DNA of 64,000 nucleotides from Lates calcarifer (taxonomy: Eukaryota; Chordata; Actinopteri; Centropomidae), in NCBI RefSeq assembly GCF_001640805.2, contig NC_066852.1, positions 5,192,194 through 5,256,193 of the forward strand. Direction: 5' to 3'. The position numbers were made by a program, and so were the translations under genes. The notes below the pieces were generated by a model. That model did no database searches. It worked only from the letters and a program-made list of their open reading frames with translations, and was not told where the DNA came from. Positions 28,397-38,832 of the stretch are shown here, in pieces (the first letter of the stretch is position 1; every line of letters begins with the position of its first letter).

Positions 28397-28531
28397 TGAA
28401 TTCACTGCCTACAGTTGCAAATGTTCTCAAACTGCCTCCTTAGGTCCATTTGGAAATGACCTTATTTTGTATTCAGTTATATTTAAATCACTTGCTATTC
28501 ATTTTCAAAGCCTGTGTCTGTAGTGTAGAGT

Positions 28532-29372
28532 TCACTTAATAATTTTTTGTACATCCCAAATTATGTAGACAAAAATAGCCACTAGCAGAATGCGTTTGAG
28601 TGTGTAGATAAGTGTTCTGGTACCCAGACTCATATTCTCCTCCACTAGAGGCCTCTTCTCACTGCAGTTTACCACTCTTCCCTGTGCTGCTCCCAGAATA
28701 GTCATGATATCCACTAAGTTGAGCTTCCCTTCCTCCTTGGCTTCCTCCACCTCTTCTGCCAACTCCATCGCAGCCTCTTCACGCTCTTCTATCTCTTCTT
28801 GGGTCAGCATTGCGTTCAAGTCATGCCCTGTGGTGTTGCCAACCTGTGGCGGCGCCAGTGAGCACAATGCTCTCACTTGTCCATAGGACTTCAAGTGTGC
28901 TACATTGGCACGTAAGAACAGCAGAAGGACGTTGAGGTCATTCAGTGGGCAGCCTAGCTTGCGGCGGTTGATGAGATCCAGAGCTGGGAGGACCTCATAG
29001 ACAGAGACAAAGGTGGTGTCCCAAACAAAGAGTCGAATCAGGCTGAAGAGAACAATGGGAGCCAATAGGACATAGATTGCACCATTGGCCACACTTATCA
29101 CCTGAAAGACCAACTGGCCAATCATTTTACATTGAATCAACTCAGGAACCCAGTTCTGATCACGCAGCATGCCTGTGCGGACGAAGCAGCTGAACTCATC
29201 CTGCAGGAAGGCTGAGAGGTGGAAGTAGGCCAAGTAGAGACAGGCAGCAGTCATGAAGGTCAGGAGGAGGAAGCCACGTAAGAAAAGCATGCTAACAAGG
29301 AAGTAGGAGTTTTGTTTGCACTGCATGTATCTCTCCAGTAGAGGGTACTCAAAGTATCGCTTCTTCTTGGCC
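28532..29372 (-). CDS. panx3: panx3 coding exon 4 (last)
   Basis: Codes the end of Arg181 to Lys460 and a TGA at 28532-28534. It contains AKKKRYFEYPLLERY, membrane segments 3 and 4, extracellular loop 2 with C243 and C262, the cytoplasmic domain (VYEVLPALDLINRRKLGCPL), an acidic helix-like stretch near 369-396, and the VDIMTILGA motif that lies close to the end of mammalian PANX3. About 50 further residues then end in the hydrophobic run ILLVAIFVYIIWDV. The open frame extends upstream of 29372 into the intron, but the acceptor TTGCAG/G sets the true boundary. Confidence 0.94.
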
Positions 29373-30561
29373 CTGCAATTGGACAAGAAGAGCAAACTCA
29401 GCACCATGTTCTCCTTCATGTTCATACAGCTACACATATGGGAGCCTCCCATCCCAACCACAATTTTCTACTTTTAGCCACAGGGAGCTGCCCACAACAC
29501 CCATAACAATCCTCCTCTGAGACTCTTGGATTTTAAAACCTTTCTCAAGGGTATATAAGTGGTAGTTGTTTCATTTAATAAGACAAAGTTTCATTGAACA
29601 AGGCATATTCTTGTTTGGACACAAATCAGCAATCACAGGATTGGGTTATTCAAAACATTAACACATTAACATAAAACCTGTACCTGCCAACAGTCACTGG
29701 CCTCTTACCTCTGCAGTTCAGCCTGAAATGTGAGGGGGTTCTTTGTGTTTTGGCGCATATCTAAAATGCTCTGAGCCAGTCGGATCGAGCGGTTGTACGA
29801 CTTGTCAAGTTCGTCAATTATGAAGAGCAGGTCTGAGCCCAGTGTGGGCATGACGAGCTGGCGCCAGATCAGAGCTGGCAGGTACATCAGCACCGCCATG
29901 GCCAGAAGAGAGTATGGGAACATCTGGATGGACAGAGAGAGAGAAAAAGGGAAAGAAAAGACAAAGTAGTAGAAAAGATGAGTCACATAAATGATGGCCT
30001 CACCAACTTGTATTACAACTGAATAAGCACAAGCCCTGATTTAGAACAACTTTCCTGTTTGTGTCTGGGCATTAAATGTCAGCTGTGCAGGGTTTGAATA
30101 AAATGGTTTTATAACAAATTATTTTAGCAACAGATCAGTTACTCTGCTTCTTGTTAAAGGGGTACTGACATCATCAACTAAAGTCTTGCAAATTACAATA
30201 AGGATAAAAAGGTTTCAGTATTTCTCCGCCACATTATCAACCACTCTGGGTGGGAGCAACAAGTCAAGCAAGGCTCATCAAAATCTCTCAACTTACTTTG
30301 TGTACCCAGAGAGAGCGCTCCTCAAAGTTCCCATCGCTGTCAAACTCATGATGCATGAGAGAGTCCCAGCAGTATGTGTCTACATAGCTGGCCTGCTTGA
30401 TGGTGAAATTGCTGGGAGGGAAACAGCTGATCTGAGGCCCTGAAGAATAAACAAATGTTGATCTGTAACATTATCAGCTCATATAGGGAAGTGATTTCTG
30501 CAGCCTCCCTTGATCTGCTTTATCAATTTGCCTGTAAGCAATCTCTAAGCTCTTCATTTCT

Positions 30562-30603
<42 letters not shown>

Positions 30604-33402
30604 GTACGCACACACAGTGCTTAGTACTGGAGGTCTACAACCAGACACGTACATGTGAGCTTCTGCATGCCCTTTTCCTTTCAGTGCTACAGATTTTCAC
30701 TGGAGAAATCATATGTTTCCAAATGGCAACCTGGCATTTAAAAACCCTGGGTGACTCCATTCCAAAACTGGGTTCCTCCACCTTATATTTAGTTCACCTT
30801 GATATTACCACAAATAGTCCAACCACTTGAATCCATGCACTGCACTCATCTGTCATTTCCCTAGGGTGCTCCACCCTTAAACATAGAGCTTGGGAGAGAA
30901 CACACCAAGGGTGTGCCCCACCTACTACACAGCCTTACAAGAGAAACATGGAGTTTCTATTTTTTACAAGCACCCTCCACATCTGTCCAGCTCTCTGTAA
31001 GTAGAAACATACTGCCACCAATTTACTGTCAGGATGGAATTTCTTGTGCCAGTCCACCTCATTATAGGCATTGAATTTGAAACTAAAAACTAATACTGAA
31101 CTGTATACCGAACATTCAAAGTGTAATACATTTAGGGGCAATTTGTAATCATGTCTATTGAAACCCTTTTCTGAGATAAAAAGTTGATTTTATTAAAGGC
31201 CAGCATGGTGATGCTAATGGTGATGACAGATGACAGATACAAATGGACAAAACGGTGATAGTCATCATCATCCATTACCAGCAGCCATAAAATGTGTTAC
31301 AGTATATCATTTCTATAAATGGTTTTGTCAACCTGTCTATCGCATTATCTGTCTTCAAAGCTGTTTCTTCACAAACCCCTGAAGGCATCACAGTGGAGCA
31401 ATTCATATAAGTTGCTTCCAATTTTGAAAACATGTTCATATTAAATAGAATTTGTGAGTTATTAAATGATTATATGATTATCTTCCCAAGAGTATAATGG
31501 TTCATTTGGCTGTACACTATAATAAGAGGAACTACACTGGTGCTTGCTAGTGTTTAAGCTATGGTGGGTGCTGTAGTTATAATAATAACTGACACTGCTG
31601 TATGTTCTCATGTAGCTTACTATGGTAATCTATTTTTCCAGTTTGCTTGTGAGAGCATGTGTGGGCGCATGCGTTAACAAGTCATCTTAAATAAAAAACG
31701 ACAGCACATGCCTTCTCATGAAATCTTGTAAAATATTCTCCCCCTCAGCTGACAACCCCTGTGAGCTATTTGGCAAAGCGAAGGGCCTAAATTTCTGCCA
31801 CTGCTCCTATCTCCTACTCCCACTCCCCAATTAACACTGGCAGATCATCCCCACATTTGTGCTTCGTACAAGAATTCTTGGCTGAGAGTCCAGGTGCAAG
31901 TAAACCAGACTCCAGACAGCAGCGCAATCAAGCACTGTTGTGAAACTGACAACCCAGCAGATAGGCAGCCAAGATCCATCAGTTGAGCCGCATAGCTCAG
32001 CACCATGTCATGTTCTACGCCCCCCCTCTGGTTAATCAACATATCCTCTCATTTGACTGAAATAGAGGGGAGCCGCCACAGAAGAACTTCGCCTTGTAAT
32101 TACAGTGTGCCAGCGTTAGTGAACACTGCTCTCAATCATCCCCCATGGCAATTAGCATCAGGAGCATCAGACTGATTGCAGACCAGCTCTGGAGAGTTGA
32201 CGTTCAGTTTAAAGTCAGGGAGTCAGCCTCCTCAGCAATAGACTTGTGCTGAGGACTTGCCACGTATCCTTTGGTTGTCAGTTGTGCTTTTTGTGAAATT
32301 TGAACAACTGTGGACAGACAGGGTGCAGGCTTGTTTTGTGTGAAATAACACCACATCCCATTCAAAACATGTATTTTATCATAGTCTAAATGAGTTCAGG
32401 CAGTAAAATAGTAACAGCAACACACTCAGTAAACTGATGAATGGAGTTTCAAGCCCATTGTGATTTTGTTTTGTCAGTAATTTTGTGTTGTCATATTATT
32501 ATTATTATTATTGCTACTCTGCTATCTGCTGTGGTGAAGAGGTCTTAATGGAGCCAGCAGTCAATGTCTTCTTGTTATGGTGGGTGTTGTTTAAGTGTTT
32601 TCCTCCCCTTGCTTCACAGCACCCTAATTTTGTTAAGGAAAGTGCCATGTAATTATAGCTCTCATTGTTATTGCTCTTAATACTACTAGAAGTTTTAGGG
32701 GATGAACTGTATCTGAGTGCAAAGATAAAAACCTGCTGTGATAGAGCAGAGATATGCACACTTGTTATGTTTCAGGACTTTTAACTCAACTCTGAAATAA
32801 AACACATTGGTGTGTTCCAGTTACCTGAAGTAGCTTTGCAGCAGAGTTCTCCTCCTTTGTTACATGAAAAGTTTTGTCAAGGCCTTTGATTTAGTTTTGA
32901 ATTAGCTACAATGTTCCACAGGAATGATAATAATGTATAATATTAGCATGTATGATATTCATTCTTATTACAAGTTAAACTAAAAGCAGTTTAGCAAGTA
33001 AATAGCAAGTGATTCAAGGACAAACAGTACACGATTACTATACAGAGGACACTGCAACAGTGTTGTTGAAACACAGACTGACCACAAAGCCAAAATGCAG
33101 GCAAGGAATAAAAAACAAGCACTCATGAATATAGGGTATAATTAGGGGCAAAAGCAAATGGAAAAAAAAACAAAGGTCCTAAAATGGTTTTAAAAAAAAA
33201 AGACAGAGAGTTGCTCACCCAGGGAGATCTCGCGGGCGAACGCCATGCTCACCAGCATCAGTGGAAGCCCAACAGACACAAATTTGATGACCTTGTCCAA
33301 AGGAAGCTCCAGCTCCAGGTGGTGAATCCGGTTTATCCCGTAGCCGTCCTGCAGCAGGGCATCAGATAGCATGGCCTTGGCCGCCGCCTGGGCGATGGAC
33401 AT
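28532..33402 (-). CDS. panx3: pannexin 3, complete four-exon coding region
   Basis: Large-pore membrane channel of the pannexin family; in mammals Panx3 works in chondrocytes, osteoblasts and skin, passing ATP and acting as an ER calcium leak. Joining 33402-33219, 30439-30297, 29923-29709 and 29372-28532 gives 1383 nt (460 residues plus stop), with every junction GT-AG and in phase. Visible features: start MSIAQAAAKAMLSDALL; membrane segments near residues 38-57, 113-131, 204-231 and 266-292; extracellular-loop cysteine pairs C67/C85 and C243/C262; an N-glycosylation site NFT at N72, where mammalian PANX3 carries its glycan; and the pannexin-3 signatures ELDKSYNRSIRL and LGCPLNDLNVLLLFLRANV. 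These favour paralogue 3 over 1 or 2. Human PANX3 is 392 residues. The extra length here is an acidic stretch (about 369-396) and a hydrophobic tail (440-453). The next gene on the same strand, upstream, is pknox2. Confidence 0.95.
29709..29923 (-). CDS. panx3: panx3 coding exon 3
   Basis: Codes residues 110-180 and two bases of Arg181. It holds the second membrane segment (SLLAMAVLMYLPALIW) and the start of the cytoplasmic loop with DLLFIIDELDKSYNRSIRLA. The acceptor follows a long pyrimidine tract (CATCCAG/ATG); the donor is CAGAG/GTAAGA. The internal ATG at 29923 is not the gene start. Confidence 0.93.
30297..30439 (-). CDS. panx3: panx3 coding exon 2
   Basis: Codes residues 62-109, the first extracellular loop: PQISCFPPSNFTIKQASYVD, then TYCWDSLMHH. 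It carries C67, C85 and the glycosylation site N72. The acceptor is CTTCAG/GG and the donor AAA/GTAAGT, leaving phase 0. Overlapping plus-strand open frames here are shadows. Confidence 0.92.
30565..30600. repeat. CA microsatellite in panx3 intron 1
   Basis: Eighteen CA units about 125 bases upstream (in transcript direction) of panx3 exon 2. Confidence 0.95.
33219..33402 (-). CDS. panx3: panx3 coding exon 1
   Basis: Codes residues 1-61 and the first base of codon 62. The ATG at 33402 is chosen because it begins the family N-terminus MSIAQAAAKAMLSDALL. It includes the first membrane segment (about 38-57) and the conserved AFAREIS stretch. The donor reads CCTGG/GTGAGC. Confidence 0.93.
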
Positions 33403-33710
33403 TTTGAATGCCTACCCCATGATAAGAAAAAGGTTTATTTTTTGACACAGTCAAGTAGAAACAGAAGATAACGTGTGCTCTCAGTGCTGTAAGTACAAAT
33501 CAGACTCATGACCTTTGTCACATGTCACTGCTTGCCTTTCTTATCTTCCCTGTCAGTTTTCACTATAAGTGATATAATAAAGCAGAAATGCCCAATATTC
33601 TACAGCACAGTACATCTAGAATAGTGACTTGGTGTTCAAATTTGATCAGAAATGCTATTATCATCACATGTTGAAATATCTGCAACATATGAAATCTGTA
33701 ACCACCTTAC

Positions 33711-33850
33711 CTTAAGTCTTCCAGCTTTCTCTGGGGATACAGTTAGAAAATATGCTCCAGAACCAAGCGTTCCTGTGAAGGCCTGCACGGTGTTGGAAAG
33801 CTCCTTAAGTATTCAGGGAGGGCCGCGGTAAATGAGAGGTTGGATCTGGG
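33711..33850 (-). other. panx3: candidate panx3 5' leader exon and promoter region
   Basis: A strong donor (CTTAAG/GTAAGG) ends at 33711, and a possible acceptor (GGGTAG/G) at 33411 lies nine bases before the start codon, so the mRNA may have a spliced non-coding first exon. Just upstream is a GC-richer patch with CATTTACCGCGG on the minus strand, a loose RUNX-type match; mammalian Panx3 is a known Runx2 target. No clear TATA box is seen. This is inference; the 5' end could equally be continuous with coding exon 1. Confidence 0.3.
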
Positions 33851-34744
33851 CTGGACCAGGCCGAGCCGGGTCTGGCTGTAATTACAGAGAAGACATCTGG
33901 GATCATGTAGGTGCCCAGATGGCACTGACTGCAGCAGACCTCCAGTGCTCAACACTAGGCCATACAGTTATGGGTGTGTATATACATGTGTGTGTTTCTC
34001 TTGTGTATCCATGCTGTGAAGCACAGTGGCTGTGGCCCACTTCAAACAAGTGAACCATCGCCAGTGGCTTTTTCAGCCTCTGTCATTCTGAAACTATTTT
34101 TACTTCCATCCAGCCCCAGAGCTACTGCTAAATACTGTACTGTGCAACATGTTTCTGACCCTTGCAATGAATGTGTTTGAGAGAACAACAAGAAATCTGA
34201 CATAGGACTGACTGGGAGCGCTGGGTTGTGGAGTTTTACATTATTTAGCATTTGGGAAGTGAATGGAATCCAACGTAATTATATTTAATGGTATAAATAC
34301 ACTTCTTACAAATAATCTGTATAGATAATGGATGGTATACATGAGCTACAGAGGTACAGTATGGCATTGTGTTTACGGTTTGTTGAATTGGGTCTTTGCA
34401 CCAGTCACACAGATCTGTTTTCATCAGGAAAATGAAAGCATTTGTTTCTTCCAATGTTTAAAAAATCTTCAGTTCACATTTTCATGACCAATGACCTCTT
34501 GTGGTTCCACAAAAATGAACTGCTCTCTCTCAGAATCAAAGTTAGATGTAGTAAGACATTGCTATAATGCTGCATAACCTCTTTGAGATGAGATGCTGGA
34601 GGGTGACTGGCCAGAGAGCACAATTGTTTCCTTTTCCCTGTCACTTTCACCCATGACTGTCATCAGCACCGTCCTTAACCACGTGGTTTTAGTGACCTTA
34701 AATTTACCAAATCTGTACACTATGTATCATATTGGCATACAATG

Positions 34745-35000
34745 GCCCTTTTACACCCATACATAGTGCTGTGTGTTCTTCCTGAACAATTCAACTTTAG
34801 TTTTGTCAGTCTACAAAACATTTTCATACCAGCACTGTGCGGTGTGAGACTGCTCTTTGGTAAACTTCATCTGTGCATTGATGTCTGCGGTGTCCTCCTA
34901 TGGACACCATGCACCATAATTTGTGTAAAATCAGAGATGTTAACCAGCACCAATGATTCCTTTAAGCCTATAGCTGTCTCTCTCTGCAGGTATTTCTGCC
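34745..35000 (-). pseudogene. Tc1/mariner-like transposase relic
   Basis: On the minus strand two blocks resemble Tc1-family transposase: GVHRRTP at the upstream end, then MKFTKEQ followed by YENVL, a stop, and TDKTKVEL. Intact Tc1 elements read roughly KFAKEH...WENVLWTDE. The stop TAG at 34811-34813 replaces the Trp before the second catalytic Asp, which itself survives. Frames shift between the blocks, and I see no terminal inverted repeats or the first and last catalytic acids. It is a dead, truncated fragment. Positive-strand open frames here are shadows. Confidence 0.75.
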
Positions 35001-35039
35001 TCTGTAGAACTGTAGAGTCTGATCTGTTATGACAAGTCT

Positions 35040-35509
35040 CCTGCTGCTCCTACAACTCCACTCAACACCTGCTGCTAGAATTAGAAATTACTTATACTGC
35101 TATTAGTTTTATTGGTACGTTAGCTGTTAATACTTTAATTATCACTACTATCATTACTATTACTGTGTTATTGGCATCACCTTACATTTTTTACATGGAA
35201 CCCATGTTATGCTATGTTCTTCTCTCACTATTCTCTACCCCCACCCCGCCCCTTCTCAACCGAACCGATTGAGGCAGATGGCCGCCCACCCTGAGTCTGG
35301 TTCTGCTCGAGGTTTCTGCCTCTTAAAAGGAAGTTCTTCCTTGCCACTGTCGCCTAGTGCTGCTCATGGTGGGAACTGCTGAGGCTCTCTCTGTAAATAC
35401 CTATTTTAAAGAGTGTGGTCTAGACCTGCTCTATATGAAAAGTGCCTTGAGATGACTTCTGTTGTGATTTGGTGCTACATAAATAAAATTGAATTGAATT
35501 GAATTGAAT
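35040..35509 (+). repeat. interspersed repeat, LINE/SINE-type 3' end with TTGAA tail (copy 1)
   Basis: Teleost dispersed repeat. The core (about 35272-35509) includes GGCAGATGGCCGCC, CTCGAGGTTTCTGCCTCTT, CCACTGTCGCCTAGTG, GCTCTATATGAAAAGTGCC and AAATAAAATTGAATTGAATT, closing in tandem TTGAA units typical of a non-LTR retrotransposon 3' end (L2-like LINE or a SINE using its tail). A near-identical core occurs at 52560-52799. The 5' limit is uncertain. Confidence 0.8.
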
Positions 35510-37387
35510 CCTGGGCTTCTTTTTTACCTCACTGCCAGCCCTGTGATTGACTGGTGACCTTTCCAGGGTGTGTAACTGATAAATAGGGTCACGATAGTTA
35601 TCGCATATCATATTATCACTTATTGGTATGAAAAGAATTACTGTAGCTGACTATCCTTGCAATATATCAAATTGTATTCACTGAACCTTGAACCCTGCTG
35701 GCTGAAGTGACCAGTATACAGCAGCAATCTGACTCTCTATTAGTAAAAGAAATACGCTGGTAAATGATTTATGACCTGCCCTCCTGCTGTAGCTAATACC
35801 ATCCATTGATAAATTAAAACACCCACCAGTTACTTTGATAGATTATTATATTTTCATTTTATCCCACTGCCTCTCCAACTGGTGTTCATAGTGTTCAGAT
35901 GGGGCCACTGGCTACTCTGCCCATCTGACCTACTGTACAGAAAGTCCTGTGAGGAATAATTAGAGAAGAAATGTTGTGATGCCCTTAGTCTCAAACAGGT
36001 TTTTTATTAGACCACTTTTGTAAATATGGGTGACTTCCTTCCCACGTATGAGAACTTGTGAGCAGTGCTTCCTCACTGTAATATCAAGTCCCTACAACAA
36101 TGTAAAACAATGCAATGTGGTTTGTGCAGCAAACATCCACAACAGTGATTAGCATTTATTCTGAGGGAGCAGAATCCATATTTCAAAAAGTTGAAACCCT
36201 GTGGTCAAAAGCTCTGTTGGGATCTTTTGTGGTAGTCGGCTGAAAAGGTGGGAGAGCGTTTGGGTGGGCGTCTTCCAGCAAGTTAAATCACAGGATAGAG
36301 CAATAACCAGTGGGTGGGAGGCTACCCATGTGACAGGAAAATGTGGGACGTTAAGCCAATATTTAGACTACTAACTCTGTAATCTGGAAATATGTTACAA
36401 TGAAGCAGGGCCTGAGAGGGTTTTCACATACACACACACACACACACAAACACACATGCGTCTTTGCTCTATGGAGATACTGGCTTAGCTTCTGTATGTG
36501 TAGCTGAGAAAAAAGCTTGAGTGAATTGTTTGTTGAATGGTGTTTTGTTCTGTGCATCGCTTTCTTTTCTAAATATTCTCATGAATCAAACTGCCAACTT
36601 GCTGTGTGTGAATTTATGGCCCCAGATGTTTGTTCAGCTTAAACATATGCAGAACTTTCAGATCACCAAGTCAAAATCAGTACCTTTACATGTTTAATTA
36701 TTAAAATTGGTCTATTGAAACACAATAGATTATGACAACAAAGTGTACAAATGAAATAGAAATATTTCCTATTGTCTGTCACTTGCTCTGGAAGATCCAT
36801 TTAAAAAAGCAATCCAAAAAAGAATATTAATGAGCAACATACTTCACAATGAACAATCAGAACATTCAATATAACATGTTTTCTTTTTCTAGACATCTTC
36901 ACATTAGAAACGAGTGACTCCATTTGTGTGTTTTAGTACAAAACAGAGAGCTGAAATAGTTTCACAGTTTCTTCAAAATCCTTCACATAAAATTGAAAGA
37001 GGTGTTACTGAGTTTTTCTATTTCTCTTTCTCGTTTTCCTCAAAATTGTCTTCTTCCTTGAAAAAGTCTGTCTGTAAGTGACACTGGCTCCGTCGGTCAG
37101 GGATTCCGAAGTCACTGGCCATCTTTGTGTGATTTTCTCTTGACGCTGAGATGTGGGTGAGACAGTCTGTGGCGACTGGCAGGGCTTGTCATGCTCTTAT
37201 TTTGTGACAGAATCACGTTCACAAAAATACACAAGCAATTTTCTAAGAGTTGATGGTTGAAGTCAAGTATGTGCATGGCCACCAGCTATTTCAACAGCTG
37301 TATTCAAAAAGTTTGCAAAACCTACAGTATATGCAGAAGCAACTGTCATTGTCACATGGTTCCTTTAGCTACCCTCTGAGGCCACGC

Positions 37388-37440
37388 AAAACAAACAAAG
37401 AAACAAAGAAACAAACAAAAAAACAAACAAACAAAAAAAC
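37388..37440. repeat. AAAC-type simple repeat
   Basis: Imperfect AAACAAAC/AAAG units, a simple-sequence tract downstream of pknox2. A similar AAAAC tract lies at about 5170-5220. Confidence 0.85.
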
Positions 37441-37553
37441 AGAATAAATATGCAAACCTTCAACACCAGAATGCAAACATATGAAAAATCCAATATACAT
37501 ACTATATGTGCAGTCAGTATACACTGGTTTACTACAGATTTCTATTTTTTTTC

Positions 37554-37585
<32 letters not shown>

Positions 37586-38569
37586 GCTCATGGTAGAAGA
37601 AAAAAATAAAGATTGTTTCAAAAGTCATGCTCAAAAAGATTTGCTGCAGCAATGAGTCAAGTGTTTCCCTCATGAGGGAGAAACACATCGAATGAGTGTT
37701 GTTCAACCTGAGAACCTATGAGTCAGTCAAAAGGCGTAAATGATGGCCCAGCAGTGGAAGCAAACACATATACCTCACCTCTGCAGATATTTGCACAGGT
37801 TTACACCTTTTTGATTTTTCCTTTCTTTTGGTGCCTCACTTTTATTTTAGGAAGTGAAATGACACATGAACTGCAAAGTGAAATTGTGCACTATCAGTTG
37901 AAAATGTACTTTAAGTCATATGAAATGAGCGGTTTAAAAAAGCGGCAGCCCTTCCTGTGACTCTGTAACTGACTTCATGGTGCCAAAACATTTTGGACAG
38001 ATTACATTCAGTGAAGTAGTTGTTAACACATACAGTCAACAATTCTAATTGTGCAAAGATTTTTTAGTTTTTTGATGCATGTGCAGTTATTCCAGAATCT
38101 TCATTCTCCTATCAATAATTTTCTCAAAATGTCACGGCTCTCTAAAAGCATCAAACTTTTTAACTGTGACAGTAAAATGGGTAAAAATGTCTTCAATTTA
38201 AAACTGACAGTAAGCTTTCAACCTTTTAGTTTCTGTGCCATTTCGTTTCATAAATAACAGGAGCTATAGAGTAAAAAATGTGCTACTATCCAAATATTCC
38301 CGGGGCTCTCTGCATGAGAACAAACTGTCATAAAATGAAACAACACATATTCATCATTAAACTAATACTCATTCTCTATAATCATGATGGTCATTGTGTC
38401 TGATTGGGCTCTGCAGAAGAGTCTCTGATGAATGTGGAGAAAATATAATACGCCCTTAAAAGCTCTCTAGAGTCACTTATCATTAGAGCTGTCCTAGTTT
38501 GAGTTTGAATGAGGCCGTATTAAGTGGACAACTGTGGTCAAAGTTCATATAGTCTTTCCCCCTGTTCGA

Positions 38570-38688
38570 CTACTCCAATTCCTCTCTGTGCTCCATGCTC
38601 AGATCTCTCCGCCCTCCTCCTCCGCTGGACATTTGCCTCCCCCTGTCGTTCTCGTCCCCATCCTCCTCCTCCTCTTCCTCCTCCATTC

Positions 38689-38719
<31 letters not shown>

Positions 38720-38832
38720 TTCGTCCTCCTCGGTGCCGTCCATGGAGTCGTCGGCTCCCAGCATGGCTTGCTGCATGGCCAGGGTGGCTGAGTCTGAGGA
38801 CAGTGACTGGAGGCTGTCCATACTCAGCGGGT
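38570..38832 (-). CDS. pknox2: pknox2 last coding exon, acidic tail
   Basis: Two bases then 87 codons with stop TAG at 38570-38572. It begins [20 protein letters not shown], then [17 protein letters not shown], and continues into a run of about 25 mostly Glu residues encoded by GAG/GAA repeats, then ends [10 protein letters not shown] (mammals end in a related EHSDSLE). Acceptor CTCCTCAG/AC. Several long open frames on both strands here come from the same CCT/GAG repeat and are shadows. Confidence 0.93.

Larger units (their letters stand above)
29373..33218 (-). other. panx3: panx3 introns
   Basis: Introns 29373-29708 (336 bases), 29924-30296 (373) and 30440-33218 (2779). The large first intron carries a CA microsatellite at 30565-30600 and, near 31850-32230, a unique-looking block with TAATTA and CAATTAG words that could be a regulatory element. 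No further exon is seen. Confidence 0.85.
33960..38569. other. gap between panx3 and pknox2, with probable pknox2 3' UTR
   Basis: No gene is recognised. The left part holds a Tc1-like transposase relic and a LINE/SINE 3' end; the middle a CA repeat (36426-36448), an AAAC-rich stretch (37388-37440) and a T-rich tract (37548-37575). The part from about 37840 to 38569 is likely pknox2 3' UTR. Confidence 0.7.

Noticed and set aside
29373..29461. Upstream start of the 309-residue frame of panx3 exon 4
   Set aside because: The family alignment and the acceptor TTGCAG/G show that coding begins at 29372; upstream residues are intron.
34742..35032. 96-residue plus-strand open frame
   Set aside because: It is the antisense reading of the Tc1-like transposase relic.
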